From: Mesostigma viride
Taxonomy: Eukaryota; Streptophyta; Mesostigmatophyceae; Mesostigmatales; Mesostigmataceae
Length of the DNA stretch: 64,000 nucleotides
Direction of reading: 5' to 3'
NCBI GenBank assembly: GCA_009746045.1
Contig: RPFO01000310.1
Location: forward strand, 1,579,263 to 1,643,262
How positions within the stretch are numbered: the stretch's first letter is position 1; each line of letters starts with the position of its first letter. A program made the position numbers and the translations under genes. Shown one piece after another: positions 1 through 10,680 of the stretch. The notes beneath the pieces were generated by a model. That model saw nothing but the letters and a program-made list of their open reading frames with translations, had not been told where the DNA came from and made no database searches.

Positions 1-1
1 C

Positions 2-1530
2 CTGCCCGCGTGCGGCCACACATTCCATCAAGCGTGCATCGCGCGCAGCTTGCTCCACTCCGCGCCGCGCTGCCCGTTGTGCCGGGCTGTTGTGCCGCCC
101 CCTGGGACTGCGCTTCCTCTCGGCCCGCCCCCGGTCTCGCTGGGTCCCCTGCCGGGTCCCCACCGGGCCCCGGGGCCAGCTGCCTCCCCGACCCCTCGGC
201 CGCGCCCCCGGCCTCGTTGCCGGGGCCTGGGGTGGTCGCGGGCGCGCTGGCGAGTCCCCCTGGGAGGGGCGCCGGCGTTCTCGATCCCCCTCCGCTGGGG
301 GTCTCCCCGGTGGGCACTGCCTCCTCCGTGGCCCCGGCGGGCATGCCGGGCGCTGGTCGGGTCGTGGTGCGCGCGCCTGCCGGCCCGGCTGGGGAGACGC
401 CGCAGGCCCCACGTCCTGCCTTTGCTGGCGCCGCTCCCCGCCACTCAGCGCCCGCCGACGGCCTTCACCGGTGTGCCGTGCTGCTTCCCACGGGGTCCCC
501 GTGTGCTGGTGTGTTCCACAACCGTAACCTCCTCTGCCAGCACCTTCGCGCTGTGCACCCCGATCTCGGCGCGGCGGATCTGCAGGCCATGAGCTGTTAC
601 CGGTGCCCGGAAGCTCACTGCCAGCGGGTGTACTCCATTCACGGGCGCGCTCAGCACGCGCGCGCCTGTGTTGCTCAACGGCCCCTCAACCGGCCAGCAG
701 TCCCGGCCCCCTCCCCCCCTCCCGCCTCGGCTCCCACCGGCTCCCAGCCCCCGCCGCCCGACTACTCGGCCAGTTGGCGTTGGCTTGACACGGTTCCCTG
801 GGATGCATGCGCCATCAACCCGACGTCTACCCTGACCGACCTCCCCCACCGCGCGCGTAGCCTTTTCGCGCAATGTGCAATCGTTTCTCTCCGGCGCATG
901 CACGCCGCTCCGGACGACCCGCTGGGCTTTAAACTGCACATGGTGACCCCCCGCCTGCTCCTCACCCCTCTCGGGCGTGGTGTGCGCGGCCTCCAGGGTG
1001 CGGTTATTGCCCGTTGCCGACGCTTTCTGCAGGGGGACTGGGAGGGGCTGTTTGGCGTGCCGCCCCCGCGCACGGCCCGGCTGTCGGGGGAGGTCAACTT
1101 CGAGCGGGTGGCCGCCGACGTCATCCGCCTCGTCCGCGAGGGGCAGCTCAGCCGGGCCATGACCCGCTTGGAAATGGCCAAGCTGGCCCCCGCCAATGCG
1201 GCTACCCTGGCGGCCTTGGAGGCTCTTCACCCTGCGGAGCCCGGATTCCAGCTGCCCGTGCCGGACCCCCTGCCGGCCCCCCTCCGGCTGGACCGCGACT
1301 GCTTCCTGGAGGTGATGCGTGCGGTCCCGCGGGCTTCCTCTACCGGGCCGTCGGGCTGGCGCTACGAGCACTTGGAGGTCCTGGTGGGGCATGGGGGCGA
1401 GGACATTCTCTTTGACACCCTCATTGACCTGGCGGCTGGTCGCGTTCCTCCCGCTGCGCGCGAGTGGTTAGCGGGCGCTCGCCTCCTCGCTCTGCTCAAG
1501 GGTGTCTTGCCCCCCCCGAGGGCAAGGTGC
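2..1530 (+). pseudogene. LINE N-terminal region: RING and zinc fingers
   Basis: Frame 2 from base 2 reads a RING-H2 second half (CGHTFHQAC, then CPLCR), typical of E3 ubiquitin ligases. The reading then moves to frame 1, a Pro/Ala-rich linker. Around bases 466-560 there is a C2H2 finger (Cys-x9-Cys ... HLRAVH), and near 595-675 a C2HC finger, like the DNA-binding fingers at the N-terminus of R2-type proteins. The upstream part of the RT domain follows. Frame 1 breaks at an eight-C run near 1509-1516, after which the RT continues in frame 3. The first half of the RING lies outside the window. A ubiquitin-ligase role is inferred from the motif only. Confidence 0.7.
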
Positions 1531-3674
1531 GCCCGATCGCCTGCGGTGAGGTGCTCCGCAAGCTCGTGGGCAAAGTGATCTGCCGCCAAAAGGCGCCCGA
1601 GCTCCGTGCCTTTTTCTGCCCGCCCCTCGCAGCGGGTGAGACCTCGGTGGCGGCCCAGCTGGGGGTGACGACTCCAGGCGGGGCGGATATCCTCATCCAT
1701 TCGGTGCAGGCCTACCTCGAGGCCCACCCCACCCACGCTGTCGTCAAGGTCGACTGCCACAACGCGTTCAACAGTCTGTCCCGCGCCAGCATGTTTGCGG
1801 CCGTCATGGAGTCCTTCGAGGACTTGTACGCTTGGACAGCCGTGTGCTACGGCCAGCCCGGCCAACTGGTTCACATCATGGAGGACGGCACTCGCGGCGG
1901 CCTGCTGTCGCGGTCGGGCACCCAGCAAGGGGACCCCCTGGGACCCCTGTACTTTGCCGCCCCCCTCCAGGGTTGCCTCCAAGCGGTCCATGCTGCCCAC
2001 CCGGCGGTCGCTATTCAGGCCTACTTGGATGATATCTACCTTCTGGGCCCTGTGCCGGACACCACCGCGGCTCTGCTGGCACTGCAGACCGCGGTGGCCG
2101 ACATCAACCTCCAGTTGACCCTGGCCAAGTGCGCGGTGTACTCGCCCCAAGGTGATTGCTCCGGCTTTCCGCCCCAGCTCTTGGGCCGGGACGAGCGCCT
2201 CCATGGGTTGGATGTCCTCGGCGTTCCGGTTGGCGACCCCGCGTTTGTCATCGATGCTCTGCGGGCCGCCCTCGAGGCACGCACTGAGGTACTGCCCTTG
2301 ATTGCGCGCCTTCATGATTCGCAGACCAAGGGTCTGCTTCTGTGGTTTTGCGCTCACCCTCGCGTCGTTCACTGGCTCCGGGGCGCTCTTCCGGCTCAGG
2401 TCCGGCTGGCCGCCGAGGGCCACGACGAACGCATCCAGTCGGCCTTGGCGCAGCTGGTCCCGGGCCCCGACCTCCCGCCACATGCTATTCGCATTGCCTC
2501 CCTGCCTGCACGGATGGGTGGCTGCGGTCTGACTCGTGCCGCCCGGCTGGCCCCAGCAGCATTTTTGGGCTCCGTCGCTCAGTCGTGGGCGGAAAGCTGC
2601 CGGCTCCTGCCCCTTTTGGCAACGGCAGCGCCTGACCTCCTGGACCCCAGCAGCCCTTTGCCCTTCGTCACCGCCATCCAGGAGGCCTATGCTGAGATCC
2701 AGCAGGCCTGTTCTCCCGTCCGTGCCGCTCAGGCGGTACAGCGCCACCTCCCTCGCGGCACTCCCTCGGTCGCCTCCGTTCAATCTCCCGCCGCATTCCC
2801 TGCTCGCGTCATCGATAAACACCAGAAAACCTACGCGGGTATTCTGCACACGGCTGATTGGATTGCTCTTTTCGCGGACCTCAACGCCCAGGGACGTGCG
2901 TGGCTGTTCTCGCTTTCCTTGCGGAGTGTGGGCTCGGCGTACCTTCGTGCTCTTCCCATGGCCCCCCCATTCGCCTTGGCTCCCAGCCACTACTCGGTGG
3001 CGCTCCGGCACCAGCTATTTGCCCCGCAGCCTCTTGTTCCGGCCGGGCGGCCTTGTGGTAGCTGTGGGCAGCCGCTGGATCCCACGGGGACTCACTACCT
3101 TGCCTGCATGGGGGGCCAACAGAATCAGAATTGGTATTTGTATTTGCACACTGTCCTCCTGACGGTGGTGCTCGCCATGATTCGGTCGGTTTTCCCCCAC
3201 GCGAACATCCGGTCCGAGGATGCGGATGGCGCTGCCTTCTATTCCCCCAACCACCGGCCTGACATCGTGGTGCTGGACTTTGAGGGGGGTGGCCGGCATC
3301 TGCTTATTGACGTTTCGGTGGCGCGGCCCTTGGCTCTTAGCCACGTGGCTGGGGCCTCCCTCACGGCAGGTTACACGGCGGACCGGGCGGAGCGGGCCAA
3401 GCTCCTGGCCTACGGCGACGTCGGGCACCATCGTGTGGTGCCCTTTGTCCTGGAGGAGTTTGGGGCCATGGGGCCCCTGACCTCCGCCTTCTTCGAGGAG
3501 TGTTGCTGGCTCCGGGAGGACCGGCTGGACCTGGAGGGCCAGCGGGCCCCCTGGTCGGCGCGGACCTGGACGTCATATTGGCGTCAGCGCTTGTCGGTGG
3601 CGCTGACTCGGGCCATGGCTGACATCATGCTCCGCCGTACGCGGGCTGATTTTGCGGTGCAGCAGGGCTATTAG
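1464..3674 (+). CDS. LINE reverse transcriptase and restriction-like endonuclease
   Basis: Long frame-3 ORF, numbered from base 1464; authentic homology begins near 1517, after the C-run frameshift. The RT shows KVDCHNAFNS, the SGTQQGDPLGP block and the catalytic YLDD (Y187, D189, D190). The C-terminal part has CGSCG...H...C (from C531), then RPD (598-600) and LIDVSVA (D616), the knuckle plus PD-(D/E)XK nuclease signature of RLE-type LINEs. Such proteins nick the target and prime cDNA synthesis from the nick. The ORF ends at TAG 3672-3674. It has no credible start of its own and would be translated together with the upstream zinc-finger region. Confidence 0.85.
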   Translation: MVSGRSPPRSAQGCLAPPEGKVRPIACGEVLRKLVGKVICRQKAPELRAFFCPPLAAGETSVAAQLGVTTPGGADILIHSVQAYLEAHPTHAVVKVDCHNAFNSLSRASMFAAVMESFEDLYAWTAVCYGQPGQLVHIMEDGTRGGLLSRSGTQQGDPLGPLYFAAPLQGCLQAVHAAHPAVAIQAYLDDIYLLGPVPDTTAALLALQTAVADINLQLTLAKCAVYSPQGDCSGFPPQLLGRDERLHGLDVLGVPVGDPAFVIDALRAALEARTEVLPLIARLHDSQTKGLLLWFCAHPRVVHWLRGALPAQVRLAAEGHDERIQSALAQLVPGPDLPPHAIRIASLPARMGGCGLTRAARLAPAAFLGSVAQSWAESCRLLPLLATAAPDLLDPSSPLPFVTAIQEAYAEIQQACSPVRAAQAVQRHLPRGTPSVASVQSPAAFPARVIDKHQKTYAGILHTADWIALFADLNAQGRAWLFSLSLRSVGSAYLRALPMAPPFALAPSHYSVALRHQLFAPQPLVPAGRPCGSCGQPLDPTGTHYLACMGGQQNQNWYLYLHTVLLTVVLAMIRSVFPHANIRSEDADGAAFYSPNHRPDIVVLDFEGGGRHLLIDVSVARPLALSHVAGASLTAGYTADRAERAKLLAYGDVGHHRVVPFVLEEFGAMGPLTSAFFEECCWLREDRLDLEGQRAPWSARTWTSYWRQRLSVALTRAMADIMLRRTRADFAVQQGY

Positions 3675-3830
3675 GTTCCTCCCGTTAGGGGTTTCCATCA
3701 ATTGGTCTTATCGTAGTATAGAGCTTTGACATGGCTCTGTATATAGGTTTATAGCTGGGCGTTTGCTTTGGTTTGAGTGATTTCACTCTGCTGTAAGTAA
3801 TTATATATTTTTTTAATATATATCACATGA

Positions 3831-4143
3831 ATTGGCGGCAGCGCCTGTCACTCGCCCTCACTCGCACCGTGGCTGATGTGTTATTCCGCCGCACCCGAGC
3901 CGACTTTGTCGCGACCCATGCGGTCTATAGATCCCTTCCAGGCCTGCATGGTGGGCCGGCAGCGCTGTTGCTGCGTGTAGTTTTGTGATGTATAGTTAGT
4001 TGTACCTTGTGCAGCTGGCGTGATCCTTGGATGTCCGTGTCAGATTTCTTCAGGGTTATTCTCCCAGTTATCGGGTTTTTCCTTATATGTTGCATGCCTA
4101 TCTCACCTCCGTAATCTATCATTCTCAATGAATATATATCACA
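3831..4143 (+). mobile_element. 5'-truncated LINE copy (3' end only)
   Basis: Starts at ATTGGCGGCAGCGCC, equivalent to the last ~95 coding bases of the copy at 4144-5580, and runs through the same 3' UTR to AATATATATCACA. It abuts the end of the preceding LINE at 3828 and is itself followed directly by another copy. A 5'-truncated insertion by target-primed reverse transcription is the likely origin. Confidence 0.85.
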
Positions 4144-5354
4144 CTCCATGCGCTTGGCCACCCTCCCCTGCATGCCGCATGGGCGGGTGTGGGCTCATCC
4201 GCGCCGCCCGCCTCGCCCCCGCCGCCTTCCTTGGCTCTGTTGCGCAGGCCTGGGCGGAGATCCGCCGGTTGGTCCCCAGCGCCGTCAGCGCCATTCCCGA
4301 CTTGGTCACTCCATCCCCCTTCCCCTTTGTGCAGGCTGTGCAGGATTCTTACCTCGGGATCCAGCAGGCTTGCGACCTCGTCCGCCCCGCTCAGGCCGTC
4401 CACCGTCACCTGCCCCGGGGCACGCCTGGCGTGTCCACTGTCGTCAGTCCTAGTGTCTTCCCTGCCTGCGTTCATGAAAAACAACAAAAGACCTACGCGG
4501 GTATACTACACTGTGCCAACTGGATGGGTCTGCATGCGAGCTTGAGCGATCAGGGGAAGTCTTGGCTTCACTCCGTTTCCCTTGAGGGGAGCGTGGGGTC
4601 CGCATTCCTGTGCGCCCTCCCCATGAGCCCTCTCAGTGTTCACGCTGGCGGCTGGTTGCGGCTCTTTACGCCATCGCTCTCCGCCACCAGCTCTTTGCCC
4701 GGCAACATCTCAGCACGGCGGGTGCGTCCTGCGGCAGCTGCGGGCTTGCTCTGGATACTACTGGGACGCACTACATCGCGTGCATGGGTGGCCAGCAGAA
4801 CCAGAACTGGTTCCTCTATCTCCATACCGCTCTCCTCCGGGTGGTGTGTGCCATGGTTCGGTCGGTCTTTTCCCACTCCACCATCAAGCTAGTGCGAGGA
4901 CGCGGATGGGGCCGCCCTCTACTCATCCAACCACCGCTCCGACATTACCGTGCTTGACTACGACGGGCAGGGTTGCCACCTGCTCATCGATGTCTCCGTG
5001 GCTCGGCCGCTCTTCGGTCGCCACATCCTCCGGGCGGCTGTGGAGGCCGGCGCTGCTGCCGCTGTGGCTGAGCGCGACAAGTTTGCCTCCTACAGCAATG
5101 TGGGGCCCCACCGGGTCATCCCCTTTGTCCTTGAGGAGTTCGGGGCCATGGGCCCCACGACCGCGGAGTTTTTCCACCAGTGCTGCCAGCGCCGTGAAGA
5201 CCGCCTCGACCTCGAGGGTCAGACCGCCCCGTGGTCTGCCCGCACGTGGTCCTCGTATTGGCGGCAGCGCCTGTCCCTCGCCCTCACTCGCACCGTGGCT
5301 GATGTGTTATTCCGCCGCACCCGGGCCGACTTTGTCGCGACCCATGCGGTCTAG
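4144..5354 (+). pseudogene. LINE C-terminal endonuclease region, frameshifted
   Basis: Coding remnant in three frames: about 4150-4650 in frame 3, about 4650-4890 in frame 2 (CGSCG knuckle, MGGQQNQNW), and about 4950-5354 in frame 3 (LLIDVSVARP, WRQRLSLALTR). The RPD-type segment near 4925-4950 is broken by a frame change, so the nuclease would be dead. The stop at 5352-5354 corresponds to the end of the first LINE protein. Similarity to the first copy is clear but far from identical, so this is a different subfamily or an older copy. Confidence 0.8.
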
Positions 5355-5580
5355 ATCCCTTCCAGGCCTGCATGGTGGGCTGGCAGCGCTGTTGCTGCGT
5401 GTAGTTTTGTGATGTAATAATAGTTAGTTGTACCTTGTGCAGCTGGCGTGATCCTTGGATGTCCGTGTCAGATTACTATTAATTTCTTCAGGGTTATTCT
5501 CCCAGCTATCGGGTTTTTCCTTATGTTGCATGCCCATCTCACCTCCGTAATCTATCATTCTCAATGAATATATATCACAT
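4144..5580 (+). mobile_element. 5'-truncated RLE-type LINE copy
   Basis: A diverged relative of the first LINE, starting at the segment after the RT (MGGCGL region) and running through the endonuclease and a 3' UTR that ends in GAATATATATCACAT at 5580. It has lost the RT and N-terminus. It sits head-to-tail between two other truncated copies with no spacer. Confidence 0.85.
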
Positions 5581-5695
5581 CCGTGTCAGATTACTATTAA
5601 TGTCTTCAGGGTTCTTCTTCTTTTCGGGGTTTTCCTTATGTTGCATGCCAATCTCACCTCCGTAATTTATCATTCTCAATGAATACATATCACAT
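5581..5695 (+). mobile_element. LINE 3' UTR remnant
   Basis: About 115 bp matching the final part of the 3' UTR at 5464-5580, ending in GAATACATATCACAT. It begins exactly where the preceding copy ends. It is the fourth consecutive 3' end of this LINE family in the window. Confidence 0.75.
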
Positions 5696-6134
5696 GTTGA
5701 TCCATTATCTACTTTAATAAGATGGCAGGCACTAGATCAGCTCCAGCACGTTGCGCAAATATGGGACGACCGCCATACCTAAACGTTAACCAGCCATACT
5801 TTTAATGTACTGGACTACACATTCCAACGTCGTTGCATATCCATCCTGAGATATCTGACGTAGGCTGCCATTAACTACGTGGGGTCTCCTTGGGTCGAGC
5901 CACGGATGTGTCAAGTTGCCTATGCTCTTCTAACGGGACTCTTCTGTTGGGCAGGGCCCAGATTCACACAATTGCGGCCATTGTGGATGACATGTGCCTT
6001 CCCTAGGTATCAGGGGAAGCTTGTTGGCCTCCACTACCTGATGCCATGCCAGAGCTCTGGTCTTGCATCTTTTTCCATATCACTGAAAGGGCTAGGGCCA
6101 CCATTAAAATTTTTTTAAAAAAACGTTTAAATTA
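5696..6134. other. No gene recognised
   Basis: Unique-looking, moderately AT-rich sequence. A 79-codon ORF at 5879-6118 has no recognisable features. Confidence 0.5.
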
Positions 6135-6312
6135 TAACATGACTCCGTTGGGAGATCAGTGTAGCACATATTCCCTTGCTGGATGGATGGAGGTGGGCGG
6201 AGCCTAGAAACCGATCGAACTAATCTAACTCTAAAGCTAATCTAATCTAGAAAACCCTCACTATTCTACTCAGCAAAGCGCCCCTTCCTCTTGGGGGGGG
6301 GGCTTGCCCACA
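6135..6312 (+). repeat. Dispersed repeat, copy 1
   Basis: Starts TTATAACATGACTCCGTTGG and contains GGATGGATGGAGG, CTCAGCAAAGCGCCCCTTCC and a G-run. A close second copy lies at 7722-7880 in the same orientation. The CTCCGTTGGGAG core is the reverse complement of the tail of the ORF1-bearing elements at 11.1 and 14.1 kb, so this is probably the end of a minus-strand insertion. Confidence 0.6.
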
Positions 6313-6472
6313 GGGGCTGGCGTGTGAGCCTGGACAATCGTCTTCCACCTCTTCTTGTTCGGCATAGCAGTCCAAGCAAGAGAGAGGGAGTGAATTCGAT
6401 GTTCAAACGGGGCTGGGACCAGTCTAGGTCGGCCAGCAACTGCTGTAGGTCATGGCATGTTTACCTATCTTT

Positions 6473-7018
6473 TTAGGTATGTCGTTGGGGCCAGGCCAGG
6501 TCAGGATATGCCCGGCCCCCTGGCTGGCCAAGCCGCTGGGGGGCGGCCAGACCGAGGTCGGTGTCTACCTGACTGGTGCGAGCAAGATGTCCTACGAATG
6601 CTATCCTACGCTGTCTAATCTCGTCCGAAATGCGAGGCATACCCTGGTACAAAGATTCTAAAGACCTATGTGTGGAAAACCATATCTCAGGGCCTGGCGT
6701 CCGGAGCATCCTGGTTACCGTGCCGTTCAGTCGTGTGGCCAGCGTATCCGTGAGCGTCCATGCCTCGGCGCCATAGGTGAGCGCCGTGACTCGTGAGGAC
6801 CAGGACCTTGAGGAGCATGCGCTTGCGGTGCTCGCCGAGGTCCTTCGAGTGCCAGTAGGTTTTGAGCGAACGATGCCTAGCCCAGGCCTGAGGCCAATGC
6901 GGATGTCCACATCGTCGGCGGTGTCAGGGAGCATGCTCCCCAGCAGTTTGAATGCTCCCCTGGGGCCACAAGCACCCTGGGGCCACCAGCACTTTGAATG
7001 CTCCCCTGGGGCCACCAT
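6473..7018 (-). pseudogene. LINE ORF2 C-terminal fragment
   Basis: Minus-strand ORF showing the region that follows the RT catalytic domain in LINEs with YADD-type RT: LGSMLPDTADD, LTYGAEAWTL, a leucine-rich RMLRTPG segment and FVGHLAR. It is related to the fragments at 7.9-8.7, 13.4-14.0 and 15.3-16.2 kb but belongs to a different subfamily. No RT core or endonuclease remains, so it is a dead 5'-truncated or partly deleted copy. Confidence 0.75.
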
Positions 7019-7056
7019 TCATTTAAAAAAATATAATAATAACGCAGACAAACCAG

Positions 7057-7300
7057 TCCTGAGGCTGCCGGGGTGTGAGCCCGTCATGTCTAGTGTAGCA
7101 TGCATGTCCATGCCGAGTCTATCACGAAAAGTCCACGGGTGGCGGCCCTGCCGCGCGCGGCCTGGGGCACGCAAGGTGAGGACATATCGCCCAGGCTGGG
7201 CGGGCTTGGTGCCAGCTAGTCTATCTGATGTATCTACCTGAGCTGTGCGGGCCAGGTGCCCGGCTAGGCCCAGGAGCCTGTGCCTAATAATGGGCCACCA
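7057..7300 (-). pseudogene. LINE ORF2 3' fragment
   Basis: Closely matches the minus-strand LINE at about 15,474-15,700 (GTCCACGGGTGGCGGCCCTG, CAGGCTGGGCGGGCTTGGTG). It encodes only the last part of ORF2 and is degraded. Confidence 0.7.
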
Positions 7301-7721
7301 TGTCTCCTACTAACTAATTGGGCTAGGAAGGGGCGGGGAACGCGCCGCGGCGTTCGGCCTTGGCCGGGCCACTCCACGTTAGGAGGTTGAGCCGGCTGCC
7401 ATGCCGGTCCAGGAATATAGTAGTCTCGAGCTGACCAACGCGATTACGTGAATAAGATAAAGGCTGGCCCATGCTACCACGGTCGGGATTCTCCAGATTT
7501 CCGGCCTGCGCTCAGTGATTAAATGTCTCATTGATTGATGAGACTGTGCGGTAAAGCACAACTGCGTGACTAACTGCTAACTAACCTGCGCATCTCTAGA
7601 TTTCTTTGCTGCACTGATACGTACGTTGTCTGTTTGATCTTATTTATCCCGGCCCATTAATTAATTAATAGGCACGTGAGTGCGTCTAATCCCCATTTAA
7701 AAACTTAAAATTATATTATAA
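7301..7721. other. No gene recognised
   Basis: Contains a phrase, CTCCAGATTTCCGGCCTGCG, that recurs with changes near 17,650 and 47,786, so part of it is repeat-derived. No coding signal. Confidence 0.4.
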
Positions 7722-7880
7722 CATGACTCCGTTGGGAGATCAGGTAGCACGTATTCCCTTCCTGGATGGATGGAGGTGGACGAAGCCGCGAAAACCGAAG
7801 TAGAAAGCTAATCTAGAAAACCCTAACTACTCTACTCAGCAAAGCGCCCCTTCCTCCTGGGGGGAGGGGGCTTATCCTCA
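7722..7880 (+). repeat. Dispersed repeat, copy 2
   Basis: Near-copy of 6135-6312 (same order of motifs, TTATAACATGACTCCGTTGG to the G-rich end), 1.59 kb downstream in the same orientation. Confidence 0.6.
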
Positions 7881-7918
7881 TGCGTACTGCAAAACCTAAA
7901 CATGGTGGGATGTCCCCC

Positions 7919-8790
7919 CACCCACACTCCGCCTCTTAGACGACACCGAGGTCAACTACCCTCCTTCAGGCCGCTTCAAGCTGCTCGCCAGTTGGCTTCC
8001 CAACTGCGAGGACGACATGACGAGACGGATCGGCATGGCGTGGGCGCAACTCCATGACCACCGCCGCTGGTGGAGCAACCCCGCCCTATGTACCCCGAAT
8101 CGTCAAGCGTGACCTCTTCAAGGTGGTCATTCTGACGATCCTGACCTACGGCGCCGAGACCTGGACACTGACGCAGGAGCTGGAGCAACGACTCGACGGC
8201 AACGTCACCAAGATGCTGCGCAAGGCCCCTTTGGTTGGTTTGCACATTACATTATATGGTTTGAGGATTTGTACGCTGATTTGCCCTATGTTTCCCACAT
8301 TATTAGGCACAGGCGCCTGGGCCTAGCCGGGCACCTGGCCCGCACAGATCAGGTAGATACATCAGATGGACTAGCTGGCACCAAGCCCGCCCAGCCTGGG
8401 CGATATGTCCTCACCTGGCGTGCCCCCGGCCGCGCGCGGCAGGGCCGCCACCCGTGGACTTTTCGTGATAGACTTGGCATGGACATGTGCTACATTAGAC
8501 GTGACGGGCTCACACTCGGGCAGCCTCCTGGTTTGTCTGTAATATGGAGGCAGATGATGGTGCGCAAGGATAGATGGCAAGTAGTGATGAAGGAGACCAC
8601 CCCCAAGTCTGTGGGGGCTCCGCGTGTGACCGCGTACATGGCATTCATAGCGATTCATGCAGGCCGCGGTGCCCACACCCCTGTAACTAGGACCTAGATA
8701 GCTTACACCATCCATTCCATCCCATGTTCCCCTCCCACTGAGGACTCATGCTCACGTGACGCAGTCACGTGTCTATTAATTAATTTTGTT
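7919..8790 (+). pseudogene. LINE ORF2 C-terminal fragment with 3' tail
   Basis: Plus-strand remnant equivalent to the 3' part of the LINE at 15.2-17.3 kb. Recognisable pieces in different frames are LDDTEVNYPPSGRFKLL-like, ILTYGAETWTLTQELEQ, YADLPYVSHIIRHRRLGLAG and a C-terminal basic stretch to about 8697. The 3' UTR contains CTCACGTGACGCAGTCACGTG and a TTAATTAA tail. The frame changes and missing RT make it inactive. Confidence 0.8.
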
Positions 8791-8799
8791 AATTAATAC

Positions 8800-9010
8800 A
8801 CACAAACACGAAGGGGCTAAAGGTAAAAGTAAGCAGAAGTATACATTACAAAGAGAAAAAGAAAAAAGAAAAAGAAAGAAAGAAAGAAAAAAGAAAAGAA
8901 TGTGTTTCAAAAAACAATAATAATAACAATAATAAATAGAGACAAAATAATTAATTAAATTATCATCACGTGAGCAGAAGTCCTCAGTGGGAGGGGAACA
9001 TGGGATGGAA
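8800..9010. repeat. A-rich low-complexity tract and inverted LINE tail
   Basis: An AAAG-rich tract around 8850-8900 is followed by 8945-9010, which reads as the reverse complement of the LINE tail at 8720-8765 (CACGTGAGCAGAAGTCCTCA). Two LINE tails therefore face each other across an A-rich spacer. Confidence 0.6.
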
Positions 9011-9363
9011 AAAATTAAATTAAATTAGATCATATCATCTCCGTGATGTCTCCTTGATATCTCCACTATCGGATGCACCCGAGCCACGAGCCACGAGGTA
9101 GCCATGGCTGACGGCGGCGCTCATAACTTTCAAGTTTGGGCACCGAATTCGGCTGTGAATATCACAATCGCTTCGTCTTTCTAAGACGCACACGCTGAGA
9201 TATTTTTCCGAAATTAAAACGCAATATTATGGCGATCAAACGCTCGACTATACGCAACGCAGACTGGCGGCCGCGATGAGCCAAGAAAATTCGCCTAGCT
9301 GCAGCTCCGGCTGCAATTCCGCCCGGCCTCCCAGGCAGCGGTGACACTACTCAAGCATTAGTA
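9011..9363. other. No gene recognised
   Basis: Only short ORFs without recognisable features. Confidence 0.4.
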
Positions 9364-10680
9364 GTGCACTCGGCTCCTGCGGCCTCGCCTTCAGCATCAC
9401 CTGATCCCAAACGCAGCAGCCAAGCATCACGCCCATGGACAGAACCGCGCTTCCGGCCTCAACCTTTCAAAGTCGACGATTACGAAATTATGGACCAACA
9501 TGTCCCCGAGCGATTCACTCTGCATTGCATCTTCTACGGGGACTACGCCTCGCTTTACCGGACCTGTGCCTCCATCTCCACAGCATCGACCGTCTCATCT
9601 TCGAGGATGGCAAATGGTGCCCCCTCGCCTATGTGACGGAACACCCCCAACCACGCCCCGGCCTCAGTTCAGCACCTTATTATCCTCTGCTCCCTTCCGG
9701 CATGCGCTCTGAGGGCGAGATCTGGGCTGCATCCATCTCCGCATCCACACTCTGTTCCATCCTTACGGAAGCCCTCCAGCCGCACGTGACCCCCCTCGCT
9801 GCAGATGTGGCAGCAATGGGAGGCACGCTGGCTACTGTCAGAGCTCCCTCACCTTTCCACCACCGTCGCCTCAGTCCACCTCCACCCTCCTCGCCTCCAC
9901 CTCCACTTCCGCCTCCACCTCCACCTCCGACATCAAAGCCCATGCAGCTCATCGACATCGACAATTAACCCCTCCACGACAACGCCATCGCCATTGAGTG
10001 CCTGCAAAACACCGCAGGCCTCACCGCCCAGGCGGTGAAGGACATCGCTGCCCAGCCGGCATCTGCACTGGCCCAGCTAGCCAGCGATGCTCCTTCCACC
10101 CAGACCTGGGCGGACTTGCTTAAGCACCACACCACCTCCACCACCTCCACCATCGCGGCACAGCTCAAGCAATTAACAAGCGCTCGACCTCCGGGAGGAG
10201 GCCGACCTCACCAAGCGCAGGGCTCCATAATGTCATCGTCAAGCACTTCGACCAGCCGGCAGATGAGACCTCGGAGACGTTTCTCACGGCATTTAGACGC
10301 GACATTCTTGCCCCCATGCAACTCACTGGTGAGCTGTGGATGTCTGTTGTCCGCCTTCCCGGCGCGCGGGATAAGGCGGGGTAAGGCTGGCCCGGCTCCC
10401 GTGCTCCTCACCTTAATTTAAGTACATGGCGGATGAGCTGTCGTTCCTTAAATACCGCAAGAAGCTCTTGAGGACTTGCTACACGCTCAGGATGACGACT
10501 TGACCCTGGCCCAGCAAACACGGGGACGCGAGCTATGGCCGACCTACCTTCAGCTCCGGCAGAGCTCAGGGGGGAATTAACAGATATACAGTACTGGAGG
10601 GGGGCGGTCATATCCACGTCGACCACAAGCCCTGGCAGGCGCCCCCTGCCACCCCAGCGGCCAGCAATTACCCCAGTCTA
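9364..10680 (+). pseudogene. LINE ORF1-like protein, frameshifted
   Basis: The first part (about 9435-9968) reads a Pro-rich protein with SPPPPSSPPPP. Downstream, in shifted frames, come QTWADLLKHHT, a VKHFDQPADETSETFLTAFR-like stretch, then PAPVLLTL, MADELSFLKYRKKL and LTLAQQ...RELWPTYLQL. The last block resembles the C-terminal half of L1-type ORF1 proteins (PRPL...F...K..L...R..L..T...DLT..Q..RR), which bind RNA. The minus-strand copy at 14,520-14,861 keeps this block in one frame. Confidence 0.6.

Larger units (their letters stand above)
1..3828 (+). mobile_element. RLE-type LINE with RING finger, 5' end outside window
   Basis: This is a non-LTR retrotransposon on the plus strand, already inside its coding region at base 1. 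Order seen: C-terminal half of a RING-H2 finger, C2H2/C2HC zinc fingers, reverse transcriptase, then a CCHC knuckle plus restriction-like endonuclease, as in R2/NeSL-type early-branching LINEs. The 3' UTR (3675-3828) is AT-rich and ends in a run of ATATATCACAT. No APE endonuclease is visible, but the 5' part is missing from the window. At least two frame changes make this copy look defective unless they are sequence errors. Confidence 0.85.

Noticed and set aside
10-444. Minus-strand and alternative-frame ORFs over the first LINE
   Set aside because: High GC keeps many frames open. Only frames with RING, zinc-finger, RT or endonuclease motifs were kept.
1362-3011. 549-codon minus-strand ORF
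   Set aside because: Antisense shadow of the RT ORF in GC-rich sequence, with no recognisable domain.
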